A stretch of 64,000 bases of DNA from contig CM076262.1 in NCBI GenBank assembly GCA_038380795.1, positions 73,965,129-74,029,128 of the forward strand, written 5' to 3'. The notes below the pieces were generated by a model. It saw nothing but the letters and a program-made list of their open reading frames with translations, made no database searches and was not told where the DNA came from. This DNA is from Pyrocephalus nanus. Its lineage: Eukaryota > Chordata > Aves > Passeriformes > Tyrannidae. Positions 47,916 to 61,561 of this stretch are shown piece after piece. Both the position numbers and the translations under genes were made by a program. Each line of letters opens with the position of its first letter. The first letter of the stretch is position 1.

Positions 47916-50900
47916 GTATGCCTGTTATTCTTGACAGCAGCATGCAGCTGAGAAGAGCACAGCCGTCCGTTTGTAGCCACACACACACACACACAGACAG
48001 AAAAAAGGCAGGAAAAATTAGAAGAAACAGTCTAAAAATCAAACGCTACTGTTCAGACAGATGTATGCATTGCAGTTGGAATTCCTCGAGCACATAAAGA
48101 AAGGTTCAGGTAGGACTAAGTAGGAAATCATGTTTTGTCGTCGTTGGGTTTACTTTTGGGGTTTGTTTCTTTTTTGTTTTGAGTTTTGTGTGGTTTTGGT
48201 TGGTTGGTTTAGTTTTGGGGTTTTTTTCTTTGTTTATCTGATTGCTTTTGTTTGTCTTTTGCTGTTGTTTTTTTTGTGTGTGGTGTGGGTTTTTTTGTTT
48301 TTCATGTTCACAGTTCGAGGGGAATTAAAATCAGGAACCATGCAAACCATGACAAAGGGGTCCAGAGGAGAGCATAAGAATAATTCTCTTTGCCTGTCTC
48401 TTTTATAATTCTCTTTGCCTGCCTTTTTTCTAATTCTTAAGGCAGAGTAATGAAGTTTCTTTAGCCTATAGAACAAAGAGGAAGGTTTAGGAGGGGATGT
48501 TAAGAACTTTCAAATATTTAAAAGACTTTTTTCTGGCTGAAAAACCAATCCGATTCTCAAGTGCCTGTAGTGCTTATGTCAAGAGGCATGAACCAAGGGG
48601 TAAAGCTTCAGGAGAGGTGCAGATTAAAGCTTCATTCTGGGAGAGTACAGCAATAGAAATGCCCAACTCTCTGCATACAACCATAATCTTTTCTCCTCCA
48701 AAGGCCCCTTTTTGGTAAGAGAGTGTGAATGTGGCTATCATCAAGACTGTTTGTGTAGACTTCCACACAACGTGGTCCACACTTTTCAGCAGTTGTTTTC
48801 CATATGTTTATATGTTCAGCTTTTCTGTGGGGGGATGTCATCACTTCCATCATATGCTTGAGGACAGTTTTTTTCCAGAAATGATTATATGTAGCATGGT
48901 GCTGGGGAGGGGTTGGGGGGGGGGGAAGTAATCACTAAAATCTGTGCTTTCTCTCAGTGAAACTAAGAAATTTCAGACCTTGCTTGCTGAAGATTGTGTA
49001 GAGCTTTGTTTCATACCTTTCTTGAAAAATACGTCTTTTTGCAGCTCGTAACTCTAAAACCTGGTGATACTAAACCCCGTGTTCTTGGCAGCTTTCATCC
49101 ATATGTGAGGCTTTTTCTCTGTCAAATATAAGCATTCATTTTCAAGGAAAGATAGCCAATTACTGTGTCCACACATCAGGCACTGACTTAGAGTCTTCAG
49201 ATATCTACATATATCTATATATCTACATATCTATATCTCTGTATACATATACGTGTATATCTACAGTCTCTGCCCTTTTCCATCCTGAGTTCAGTTCTCT
49301 TCTGTCACCTCTTTTCATCCTCAGCCTTGCAGTTCCACTTCCCTACTGGTTTATGTTCCCTGAGGCCCTTTTAGCTTTCTGCTACCCTTTTTTCGTGGCT
49401 TTTTCCGTACAGTGACCCTTTAGAGTGGCCTGCCAGGGTTCAGATGGGTGGCTTTTCAAGCTCTTAGTTGTACTGCTTGATAATCTATGAGTTCACCTCA
49501 CAAACTAGAAAAATCTCACCTGCAGTCATTTCCTGGCTCTTGGAAAAGTAATTGGAGAGAAGGGAATGATTAGACTGAGTCAGCATTTCAGGTAGGCAAC
49601 ATGTTGGTGTAGAGGATTTTTGACTATAGCTCTGTTTTGGTTTTGAATATGCCTGTGGCATCTTCTAGGAGGCAGAGAAAAGATTGAATTGTGCTGGTTG
49701 TTGAAGCAAAATGGGAGTTTGAGACTGTTCAGGGGTTTGGAAGCATTCCAATTTCTGCACCGATGAAATCCCCAATGTCTTTAGGAAACCAGTCCTGGAG
49801 GATGAGCCTAAGCAGTGTTTGTTTGTTTTGTTTGGTTTTTTTTTTTTTTCCTTCCCCCCCCCCCCCCTTTGGCCTTTAGCAGAAAAATCGTTTTTTTGTA
49901 TCTAATCTAGTTTTATTTTTGTCTAATGACAGTATGGCTAATATTTATTTACTGCTCTCTCTCTGCAGAAAATTTTAATCCTCTTTAATGACAGAACAAA
50001 TTCAATGTTGCTCATTTGAAACTATGTTTCGTTAAAGTGGTTTGTGTCTTGTGAATCTTCAGATTAGTGTTTCACCGTTGTCTCTTTACGGAGAGTTTGT
50101 GCAAAAAATGCTCGGGTTTGAGAGAAAAATGGAACCTTTTAAGAACAGACTTAAGAAAGTTTGTGTGCCATTTGCACTTGGAAACTTGGTGGTAGAACTT
50201 GTTCAGGTTGGCTGTGTTGCATACAACCCGTGTGGATGTTTGCTGGTCTCGTGAGAGCAGTTTGTGATGAAAAGCGTGTGAGGTGCCTGTCCATGGCACT
50301 ACGCAGTGGAGTTTGGTTTTTTTCTTTTTCTGTCCGTTCTCAGTTTAATCTCAGATCACTTAGTTTACTTACATAGTCCTTAAAATCATTGGGTTAGGCA
50401 CTGCCAGTCGAGATAGGCTGTTTGGGTTTGTGTGAGAGCTGCTGAGAGATGTGGAAAGGGGGCGGGAGTTGATTTGCTTGCAAGTTGCTTGTTGGTGGCA
50501 GTTGAGATTTTAGAAGGAGGTTAGTTATTATTGTTGCCACATTGGCAGGGGAGAATTATTTTGGGATTGATTGCTGCTTAGCTTTCTAAGCTTCCTCATG
50601 CCTGGAAAGTTTGATTTAATGCCCAAACCTCTCGCTGTGTGCCTGGTCCAGAGGGGACTGATGAAGAGGAGTTGCTCAGAGCTAATCTACGGTAGGCATA
50701 TCAAGAGAAGTTTCGCAGCAGCAGTCACTAAAGGAAAACAAAGCAGTTATTAGAACACATGTAGTATGTCACAAATAATTCTGTTGAAGAGATTCATATC
50801 ACTTCTTGTTAAGATTTTTGCTGTATATCTGCAGTATGAAGTGTATTGCAACCTGTAGGAATTGTTTTAGCTTCTGGAAAATAGCAAATCCCATCATCAC

Positions 50901-52366
50901 TTGCTCTTACAGGTTTTAAGAATTTCTACCTTGCGGGATAGTGCAACTAATATTTTAAGTTCTGTGAGTGCTTTGTGAGTGGCACTCCCGCGCAATTATC
51001 AAGGGCAACTTCTCCATTTTTGTCTCCAGTCCCTACTTAGAAAATGAATAGAGAAGTCACTATCACACTTTGCTAACACAGCTTGAAAGCCAGTGTCCTC
51101 TGAGACAAGTCAGTCCAAGTTGTCTCTGACGTCTGGGATGTCTTATCTGCTTCTTGTAGTTGTTTTTTACCTTTCATAAAAAGCTTGTAAATTTGTCATG
51201 AATGGTTTAGTCAATTTTAGGTGGTGATCATGGTAGAAAGAGATCTTAGAATCAGGTAATTTTGCAGTTTTTCTCGAAGCTGAAGGCCTGATGATTCTTT
51301 GCAGTGTAATAACAAGGGAACTTAAGCAGATGACTTTAAGAATTTAACACCTCTAAACAACGTTTAGCGACTTTCAGCTATAGCAATTCAAACAAAGCTG
51401 CGGGGGAACTGCTGAAAAGATAGGACAAAATCTTCAAAGCTTCAGTGTTCTTTAGGGAAGATTCTCGAGACCACAGACACAACATTAGAAATCTTTAACC
51501 TTAAAAACAATAACACAAGGGAGTTAGAAACTTTTAAAACGTATTAAAAAGGCGTTTTTGACAGCTCCTTTTCCTATCAACAGTTTATAAACACACAGTT
51601 AAAGACAGGTTTTACAGGGAAAAGCATTTCAAGGAGGCCTTGTTTATTACAATTTTTCTCAAGTGGATTTCATGTTTTCTGGAGGATATGTGTTTGCCTA
51701 GTTTGGCAAAATCAGACTCATCCCAGGCTTCGGGCTACGTGGCTTGTTTCTTGTTGTGAAAAGTAGAACCCTTTCCATTTCTTCCACCCAGTTACTAAGT
51801 AATAGTTTACATTTGAATGGCTGTGTGGCTGGAGCCAAGCAGCTCCTGCCCGGTAACCAGATAACCCTTTGTTTAATCTCTTAGGTCTTATCTCTCTCCC
51901 CACAGAGGTGGAACTTTCAGCCCCAAAAGGCTTTTTCTTCTCTTTTCCCGGTTAAAAATTGCTTTCGCCGAACAAGGCATCTTGAAACTAGGGCATTGTA
52001 GTAAATTATTCTCCCCAAGAATCTACCCAGTAATTTTTTTTTTTTTTTTTTAAAGATTTGTCTGACAGCAGCATGCAGCTGAGAAGAGCACAGCCGTCCC
52101 TTTGTAGCTACACACACACACACACACACAAAAAAAAGGCAGGAAAAATTAGAAGAAACAGTCTAAAACTCAAAGGCTACTGTTCAGACGGACGTATACA
52201 TTGCAGTTGGAATTCCTCGAGCACATAAGCAAAGGTTCAGGTTGGACTAAGTAGGAAATCATGTTTTGTCGTCGCTGAGTTTACTTTTGGGGTTTGTGGA
52301 GCTGGCCCGGGGGGCGCGGGGGGTCCTTTGCAGGCGGCGGCGCTGTCGGGGCTGCAGTACCGGCCA

Positions 52367-52385
52367 TGTCCACCAGGCGGAGACT
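52367..52385 (+). promoter_or_regulatory. CTCF-like motif (B copy e)
   Basis: Same word, unchanged. Truncated copies d and f lack it. Confidence 0.33.
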
Positions 52386-52619
52386 GCGGGGCAGGCACTG
52401 CGGGACAGGGCCCGGGGTGGGGAGGGGGCGCCGCGGGTGGGACCCCCTGCGGGGGGGGGGGAATATGGTGCCCCTGAAATGGGGGCCTCTGCTGGGCTAT
52501 TGCACTGCCACCCCTCGTGTTTGGGGATAAAGCCTCGGGGGAGCCATGGGAACAGCAGGGTGAGAGCCAGGAGCCTTTGACTTCCAGAAAGCACTGAGTT
52601 TCCCTCTGCTCTCTTTCAG

Positions 52620-52832
52620 GACAGGACAATGTATTGAAGTGGGAGCAGTTCTGCCAATTCTTTGGGCTGTGAGCAGCCACAGGCAAGAGGCTCCAGCCTT
52701 ACTAATGCCCCAGAGAGCATCACTGAAATCAGCATTACTGGCCTGGCCTGTGCCAGTTGTTCACCCAACAAAATTGCAAAGCCAGTGTTGCTTCTGTTTT
52801 AAGAACTGAAAATAACTTTAAAGCCAAATAAA
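52620..52832 (+). other. terminal-exon-like segment (B copy e)
   Basis: Same structure, with AATAAA at 52827-52832. Superunit 2 has only this one, because copy f is truncated before it. Confidence 0.33.
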
Positions 52833-53723
52833 TCACCATTTCCGTCTTCTTGTTTCCTTTTAGATGGTGGAATTGCCAGTCTGTCCGTGAGCTGAGCTGC
52901 GGCTGCAGGGGACTGTCAGGCCTTGTTGGCTGTGAGTTCGTGTTCTTCTGCCTGGGAAACTGGAAATCATTCTCAGTTAGGTCGCAGAACTGTTTTCTGA
53001 AGCCTGTCCTCTGCCTTTGGCTGATAGATCTCCTCTTTCTGCCTTGGGATTTGCAGCTGTTCCCCCCCTGGAGAGGGTCAGGTGAGAGACCCTGAGGGCA
53101 AAGGGACCTCCCTGTGTCCCCAGGGACCTCCAGGGGACAGAATGGACACTCTGGGGTCATATCTGTGTGTTAGTATGTAGGGGAGAGAATGAACATTTTG
53201 GGGTTAAAATGGGGCAATCAGTAGTGGACAGGTGGGGAAAATCTTGGACCTAAGTCTGGAGGTTGTCTGTAGAGGACAGGAAATATTTTGGAGGGAGATT
53301 TGTTGTTCCCTTGTGCTGCACTCTGTACTCGGTCCTGGGTCAGCTCCAGAAATTTCCTGGGCAGCTCCAAAAATGATCTCTGAAAAGTGGGAAAATCCCG
53401 CTGGCAAAATGCAGAGGAACAGGTATTCTGAACCTCTCCTGCCTCTCAGCAGAGCTAAACTTTTTGTATTGAGTAAGGACTTGGAATATGCGTCCGCAAG
53501 CGTAAACTACCATGGTGTCATAAATTCCCTTGTTGGAAGAACTAAACTCTTAAAGAAAGCACTTAAAGAAAAATGTTGGGTGGAGTGAGTGATTTACCTA
53601 CACAAAAGGACTCGCTGGCAGACTTTTATTTCCTTTCCTTCTTCTGAGAAACAGGGGACAGTTTGTTTTTGGTTTTTTTTGTTTGTTTGTTTTTTTTTTT
53701 TTTTTTTCCTTCCCCCCCCCCCC

Positions 53724-55909
53724 CTTTGGCCTTTAGCAGAAAAATCGTTTTTTTGTATCTAATCTAGTTTTATTTTTGTCTAATGACAGTATGGCTAATA
53801 TTTATTTACTGCTCTCTCTCTGCAGAAAATTTTAATCCTCTTTAATGACAGAACAAATTCAATGTTGCTCATTTGAAACTATGTTTCGTTAAAGTGGTTT
53901 GTGTCTTGTGAATCTTCAGATTAGTGTTTCACCGTTGTCTCTTTACGGAGAGTTTGTGCAAAAAATGCTCGGGTTTGAGAGAAAAATGGAACCTTTTAAG
54001 AACAGACTTAAGAAAGTTTGTGTGCCATTTGCACTTGGAAACTTGGTGGTAGAACTTGTTCAGGTTGGCTGTGTTGCATACAACCCGTGTGGATGTTTGC
54101 TGGTCTCGTGAGAGCAGTTTGTGATGAAAAGCGTGTGAGGTGCCTGTCCATGGCACTACGCAGTGGAGTTTGGTTTTTTTCTTTTTCTGTCCGTTCTCAG
54201 TTTAATCTCAGATCACTTAGTTTACTTACATAGTCCTTAAAATCATTGGGTTAGGCACTGCCAGTCGAGATAGGCTGTTTGGGTTTGTGTGAGAGCTGCT
54301 GAGAGATGTGGAAAGGGGGCGGGAGTTGATTTGCTTGCAAGTTGCTTGTTGGTGGCAGTTGAGATTTTAGAAGGAGGTTAGTTATTATTGTTGCCACATT
54401 GGCAGGGGAGAATTATTTTGGGATTGATTGCTGCTTAGCTTTCTAAGCTTCCTCATGCCTGGAAAGTTTGATTTAATGCCCAAACCTCTCGCTGTGTGCC
54501 TGGTCCAGAGGGGACTGATGAAGAGGAGTTGCTCAGAGCTAATCTACGGTAGGCATATCAAGAGAAGTTTCGCAGCAGCAGTCACTAAAGGAAAACAAAG
54601 CAGTTATTAGAACACATGTAGTATGTCACAAATAATTCTGTTGAAGAGATTCATATCACTTCTTGTTAAGATTTTTGCTGTATATCTGCAGTATGAAGTG
54701 TATTGCAACCTGTAGGAATTGTTTTAGCTTCTGGAAAATAGCAAATCCCATCATCACTTGCTCTTACAGGTTTTAAGAATTTCTACCTTGCGGGATAGTG
54801 CAACTAATATTTTAAGTTCTGTGAGTGCTTTGTGAGTGGCACTCCCGCGCAATTATCAAGGGCAACTTCTCCATTTTTGTCTCCAGTCCCTACTTAGAAA
54901 ATGAATAGAGAAGTCACTATCACACTTTGCTAACACAGCTTGAAAGCCAGTGTCCTCTGAGACAAGTCAGTCCAAGTTGTCTCTGACGTCTGGGATGTCT
55001 TATCTGCTTCTTGTAGTTGTTTTTTACCTTTCATAAAAAGCTTGTAAATTTGTCATGAATGGTTTAGTCAATTTTAGGTGGTGATCATGGTAGAAAGAGA
55101 TCTTAGAATCAGGTAATTTTGCAGTTTTTCTCGAAGCTGAAGGCCTGATGATTCTTTGCAGTGTAATAACAAGGGAACTTAAGCAGATGACTTTAAGAAT
55201 TTAACACCTCTAAACAACGTTTAGCGACTTTCAGCTATAGCAATTCAAACAAAGCTGCGGGGGAACTGCTGAAAAGATAGGACAAAATCTTCAAAGCTTC
55301 AGTGTTCTTTAGGGAAGATTCTCGAGACCACAGACACAACATTAGAAATCTTTAACCTTAAAAACAATAACACAAGGGAGTTAGAAACTTTTAAAACGTA
55401 TTAAAAAGGCGTTTTTGACAGCTCCTTTTCCTATCAACAGTTTATAAACACACAGTTAAAGACAGGTTTTACAGGGAAAAGCATTTCAAGGAGGCCTTGT
55501 TTATTACAATTTTTCTCAAGTGGATTTCATGTTTTCTGGAGGATATGTGTTTGCCTAGTTTGGCAAAATCAGACTCATCCCAGGCTTCGGGCTACGTGGC
55601 TTGTTTCTTGTTGTGAAAAGTAGAACCCTTTCCATTTCTTCCACCCAGTTACTAAGTAATAGTTTACATTTGAATGGCTGTGTGGCTGGAGCCAAGCAGC
55701 TCCTGCCCGGTAACCAGATAACCCTTTGTTTAATCTCTTAGGTCTTATCTCTCTCCCCACAGAGGTGGAACTTTCAGCCCCAAAAGGCTTTTTCTTCTCT
55801 TTTCCCTGTTAAAAATTGCTTTCGCCGAATAAGGTATTTTGAAACTAGGCATTGTATTAAATTGTTCTACACAAGAATTTACCCAGTAATTTTTTTAAAG
55901 ATTTGTCTG
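53724..55909 (+). repeat. Block B copy f, 3'-truncated
   Basis: Same truncation point and same diverged tail as copy d, 16,678 bp away. The B-to-C junction is therefore part of the amplified superunit, not an independent event. Confidence 0.9.
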
Positions 55910-56401
55910 CACAATACAGGAGGCTTTCTGGAGGCACGCAGCCAGACACCAGTGTAATTGGAGTCGTTCTACAGTGCGGAGATACTCCAGTCACAGAGCT
56001 CGGTTTTCAGCCATCTGCTGCTGAATTGGAATTAACCAGGTTTTGCAGGGAGACTCTCCAGAGGTCTACTGACTGAGCAAAAGGTATGCCTGTTATTCTT
56101 GACAGCAGCATGCAGCTGAGAAGAGCAGAGCAGGCCGGAAGGCAGGTTTGCAACTACAAAAAAAAAAAAAAAATCATGTTTTGTTGTCGTGGGGTTTACT
56201 TTTGGGGTTTGTTTCTTTTTTGTTTTAAGTTTTGTGTGGTTTTGGTTGGTTGGTTTAGTTTTTGGTTTTGTTTTGTTTGTTTGTTTGTTTTTTGTTTGTT
56301 TGTTTTGTTTGCTTATCTGGTTGTTTTTGTTGGGTTTTGTTGTTGCTGGTTTTTGTGTTGGCTTTTTTAATATTTTGTTTGTTTGCTTGTTTTTTCCAAA
56401 G

Positions 56402-56498
56402 GATCTGGTATTTGAGGCTTCCAAGCTGAAGAGGAGTGAAAAATACCATGCTGCTGTGGAAGAGAAAGCAAATGAAGCACTGCATCATATACATAGTG
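56402..56498 (+). other. coding-like exon E5 (C2)
   Basis: Identical by eye to the C1 copy, with the same splice sites and open frame. Confidence 0.45.
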
Positions 56499-57795
56499 GT
56501 AGGATTTGTCAGCCATAAGGTATATAAAATTAAAACCAAATCCCTCTGGCCCAATTTCAATGGAGTCATGTTCACAGTTTGAGGGGAATTAAAATCAGGA
56601 ACCATGCAAACCATAAGAAAAGGGTCCAGAGGAGAGCATAAGAATAATTCTCTTTCCCTGCATTTTCTCTAATTCTTCAGACATAGTAATGAAGTTTCTT
56701 TAGCCTATAGAACAAAGAGGAGGGTTTAGGAGGAGATGTTAAGAACCTTCAAATATTTAAAAGACTTTTTTCTGGCTGAAAAGGTAATCCAGTTCTCATG
56801 TACCTGTAGTGCTGATGTCAGGAGGCATGAACCAAGGGGTAAAGATTTGTGAGAGATGCAGATTAAAGCTTCATTCTGGGAGAGTACAGCAATAGAAATG
56901 CCCAACTCTCTGCATACAACCATAATCTTTTTTCCTCCAAAGCCCCCGTTTTGGTAAGTGAGCGTGAATGTGGCTATCAAATGGACTATTTGTGTAGATT
57001 TCCACACCACATGATCTACACTTTCCAGCAGTGTGTCATATGAAGGAGTCCCAAAGCCACAGCAACGGCAGTGGGCTATAGGAATAGGGCATAAGAGGCC
57101 AAGGATACTGTCAGTCTGGTAGATGCTGTTCCTCTAATAGGGAATATCTGCTTTTACTGCCAGGGCAACAGACGAAACAAATTGTTTAGTGCAAATACAG
57201 ACTGTAACAAGTGCATAAGTCAGGTGGTTTTAATTTGTTACAGAACACTCGGACATCAGATTTAGGGATGAACATTCAGCACATGAAATGCAGTTCTGTT
57301 CTGTTTATCAATGCAGAGCTGCACATTCCCATCTTGGTTTTTGGTAGATGATGTAACAATATGTAATCTATGAGAGTGTTTTCAAAACATTTCACTTAAT
57401 TGGAAGATTTATAAAATTGGAGTAGTTTTCAGGCTGCGTGCATGTTTGTAAATGTACGTGCATGCAACCGCAACATGAATGCACTCACGTGTGGACATTC
57501 CTGTTGAACCTAATAATGATGAATGGCAGGAATAAATTCTCTGGGTCAGTTTGCAGTGGGAGTAAAGAACAGCCTCTTAACTTTTGGTCCATATGCGTGT
57601 TAATTGCTCAGACAACAAACGATGGCTCTAAGAATATTGCTCTACTCTGCAGTGAATCCAGGTATTTTCAGTCCAGCTGCTTTAGGCCAGGCTGCAGTTT
57701 TATGGCCTCTTGTCCATCAAGCCAACAGCTCCCTGTCACCTGTGCACTTTTTCTGCTCCACTTTGTGAGAAGAGGGGAAATACAGTTCATGAAGG

Positions 57796-57796
<1 letters not shown>

Positions 57797-57849
<53 letters not shown>
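57797..57849. repeat. GATA microsatellite, about 13 units (C2)
   Basis: The equivalent tract in superunit 2 is 53 nt. It is the clearest length marker separating the two superunits apart from B copy number. Confidence 0.95.
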
Positions 57850-60800
57850 GCACTAAAAATGTCTGAAGTTTAAATTCAACCCTTCCTAAATTCAATCTGC
57901 TGGAGTCAGGGAGGAGGGAGGAGGGTGCAAGGACCAGCACAGGATCAGAGCCCACCGAGGCTCATCCGGGGAGGGTCTGCAGGAGCCCAGTGCCACAGCT
58001 GAGGGCACTCCCCAGGGCAGGTGTTTGGATCTGGATCACGACAAGGTACAGGTGAGGATTTGGATCGCAGCAGGGTCAGGTGAATACGGGCCTTGTACCC
58101 CTGGTCACTTCCAGCCAGACAGCCTGACTGCGGATGTACGAAATGCAAATGCTGCTGCTGCTGCTGCTGGGCCATTCAGCAGGTGGGCACCATCAGGTAT
58201 AACTAGTGCTCAGGTCACCTCAGTGAACTAACGGAATGAAAATTTTGCAGGTGCCATCCTCAGCACCACCCAGGCAGGTGCCTGGAGTTCTCTGGGCAGG
58301 TAAGAGAGAAGGGAACGTGCTGGACACTTGCTACTGCTGCCTCCCCTCAGAGGCAAAAGGTATTGTTTTAATTTTTTTTTTTTTAATAGAAAATTCTTAC
58401 GGATAACTATGACCATAAAAAAAAAAAAAAAAAAAAAAAAAGAGTAGAGCTTTACTGTTAGAATAGTAATTAAAACATCGCTGTGTTGCAGCAAAGAGGT
58501 CTGTACCAGGCAGAGAGCAGCCCCAGCAAAGAGATTAGGGTCAGGAACCCAACAAACACACCCTGTTCCTTTTGAGCACCCTTCGGCAAGAGAATTCACT
58601 AGGTTTGCTTATCAGGAGGGGACTGAAGGCCTTACAATACGGTAAATGTTTCTGTTAAATTTAAAACCTTCCAGTGGACAACTTGAGGAGCTTGTAAGGA
58701 ATAAAGCTAACTTGTTCAGGGTGCTTCTTGCATTTCAAAAGTGATTTCCCTGGTGGCTTACTCTTATTTACAAGTGCTGATTGCATTTAAGCCTTCCTGA
58801 CTCCTGTTTTTGCTTTGTGGCACTGGCCAGCCCCTGCCCTGAGTAGGACAGGGAGCCCCGAGCCTCCTGATCCCTGCTCCCTGGGCAAGCGTCCCCTCCT
58901 GCCCTTGGGCAGGCTGGTAGGAGCAGTGCTGCTGCAGAAGCAATGGGAGGGGGGGTCTGCTCTGTGTTGTGACTTTGAGGGAGGCAGAACTTCTGTGATG
59001 GCCCAGAAAGAAGGCTCCAGCTTTGCAGCTCTGAGTGTGCCATAAATCATCCTGTCAGCCACTCCTGTTTCCAGTGAATAAATCCCAGTGGATTTATCCT
59101 CTTGGCTTCAAGCACTGGGGCACTAATTGCTGGACTGTTAAGCAGACTTCTCTACTTATTTTGCGTAAAAGCTCTTGGTCTTGTCTTTACATCTTGCTGT
59201 ATCCAGAGGGAAAACCTGCTGGGAAAACGAACAGAGACAGGGGCTCTCCTGCCTCTCTTTTTGGGGAGCTGAGGGCAGCGGGCCATGCTAGGGAAGGGGC
59301 TCTGCATTTGGGGACGTGGGGAGGTCTGGCTGCTGGCAGCAAGCAAGGGGGTGGGGCTGGCTGGGGGGCCTGTGTGTGGGACCAGTGGCCTCTCTGGGGG
59401 ACAGAATCCTGGAGCAGGCAGAGCAGCACTGGGATGAGCTGAGTGGTGGGTGGACTCCCGAGAGCCAGGATGCAAGAGGATAACACAGGTCTGTGAAGTT
59501 CTCTGCCCCAGGACACCAGCGTGGTGCCTCTGAGCTCTTTGTCAGCAGGGCTAAAAAGGGCACAATTACTCCCTGTGGACCGATAGGCCAAAGTCGTCTT
59601 TCTTCTCTCTCATTCCCATTCTGACTCCTCTTTTCCTGCAGTCTTGCCTGTGGCTTAGGCAGAGCACGAGGGGGTCGCTGGAACCTCAGCTCACACTACG
59701 ATGGGAGCAGCATTGGAAAAAACCTCCGAGGCTCCCGTGAGGCCCGGACACCATGTTTGCTCTGCAGAGCTGGTGTTGGAGCCCAGCCGGGAGCCTTCAG
59801 GCTGTGCTGCCCAGGCTGCAGTGATGGGGTGCTCCCCTGGGAGTAACCCCAAACTGAGTTGAGCAGCCGAGGGGTAGCCGTGCCTTAGTGTGAGGAGCTG
59901 CACGTTGTGAGGGGTTGGAAGGCATGCTGGGATTTTTTGGGGGCTTTTTCTTGCTTTTCTCGTCTCCGTTTTGACCAGTGTGGTGCTGGGGAAAAAAAGC
60001 TAGAAAGAAAACCAGTTGAAGGGAACTGTCACCTTCAGAGGAGGCGCAAATCCTCCTGGAGCTGAGGAAGGGGATGAGGGGAGTCCAGCATAGTGCGGTG
60101 AGCTGCCACTTGCCCCCAAGGCCCTTCTTTTGGAGGCATTTGTTGACTTTCTGAAATAAAAAAAGCGCCTCCCTATCATCTTGTTTGCAACCCTAACAGC
60201 CACCCCTGCAGGTATGTGTCATGTTCCAGACCCCCAGAGGGATTTGTGTATGTCCTGTGCTGGTGGATGCAGGACATCCTTTAGCAGAAGGGAGAGGATT
60301 TGGGGAGGAGCTGTCAAGCTTGGGTGCGTCAGAAACCCCCCTTTGCCCCCCACCTGTGTGCACCCCCAGATATCCTTTCTCCTCTCTTTTCTCCACCCCT
60401 TTCCTCCTCTCCTCTTCTTGACCCCTGTTTTCCCTCTGCCTTGAACTCCCCATCTTGTACCCACCCTCCCTCTCTTTATTTCTGCCTTTGGGGGTGAGTA
60501 AAAAGGGGTGGGGGAGTCCAGGGGTGAGGAGGTCATCAGGGGCATCCCGATGCCCAGCAGGTGAGTGGGGGATGAGAGGGGTCATAGGGAGTCCTCCCCG
60601 AAAAGGGAGGCTAAGCCCAAAAATGCCTGAAAATTTAAAGGTTACCATCTCTCTTTTTTTCTATCTATTGAAATGCTAACTGACATATACATTGACTTCA
60701 AAAGAGAGCTCCGTCTCTACTTTATTATATCCAGGATCTTGTAGTGTAAGAAATGCAGGATACAGAAGGAGGGGGGGCTTTGAAGGCAGGACGAATGAAG

Positions 60801-61229
60801 CTCCAAGGCGCGTGCCAGTGCGAGGACGGCAGGCAGAGCTCTGGGTCGTGGCTTTGCCGGCCGCTCTCCCTTTCCCCAGGGGGCTCTCGAGGATCGCTGC
60901 TGCCGCCTGCGGGCGGCGCGCGGTACTGCAGGGAAAGCCGCGCGGCGAGCCGGATGCAGCCCCGTGGAACTGCGCTGCTGCAGCGAGTCTGGCCAGGCGC
61001 CCGTTCCCTGGCGGCATGTCCGGCTGGCGCCGGCAGCAAGGGAAGGGCCGGCGGGCCGGGGCTTTGGCCAGATTATGGTACTTTTGCCCCGCTTATCCTG
61101 CCGTGAGTCGCTTTGAGTGGGACATGCCCCCTTTGAGCTTTCCCCGGAGCCTGTGCCATTACGGTCAGCACGGGGGAACGAGGAAAAGCCAAATATGCCT
61201 TAACGTTCTCTGCCCCGCAGGACGCCGTG

Positions 61230-61561
61230 ACCGGAAACTCTCGAGCCACACTAAAGATGGCGATGCCCTCACCGGAAGTCGTCACAGCCCACACTGAAGA
61301 TGGCACCGCCCTACCGGAAGTCCTCCAGCCTACAAATAAGATGGCGGCGCCCTGACCGGAAGTCCTCCAGCCTACAAATAAGATGGCGGCGCCCTGACCG
61401 GAAGTCCTCCAGCCTACAATCAAGATGGCGACGCCCTGACCGGAAGTTCTCCAGCCTACAAATAAGATGGCGCCGCCCTACCGGAAGTCCTCCAGACTAC
61501 AAATAAGATGGCGGCGCCCTACCGGAAGTCCTCCAGCCTACAAGCAAGATGGCGCCGCTCT
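61230..61561 (+). promoter_or_regulatory. ETS-YY1 minisatellite, eight units (A3)
   Basis: Third copy, same eight units in the same order as A1 and A2. Confidence 0.85.

Larger units (their letters stand above)
49867..53723 (+). repeat. Block B copy e (3,857 bp)
   Basis: First B of superunit 2. It carries the GGAGAGGG variant of copy c and has the shortest B period, owing to homopolymer differences. Confidence 0.93.
41348..58014 (+). repeat. Macrosatellite superunit 2: A2-Be-Bf(truncated)-C2, 16,667 bp
   Basis: The architecture is that of superunit 1, but with two B blocks instead of four. The length difference of 7,736 bp is close to two B periods (3,862 + 3,860). Block A is 41348-49866, B starts are 49867 and 53724 (the last cut at 55909), and C is 55910-58014. 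Confidence 0.95.
55910..58014 (+). repeat. Block C copy 2
   Basis: Nearly identical to C copy 1. The main difference is a shorter GATA microsatellite (53 against 62 nt), which accounts for most of the length difference. Confidence 0.88.
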
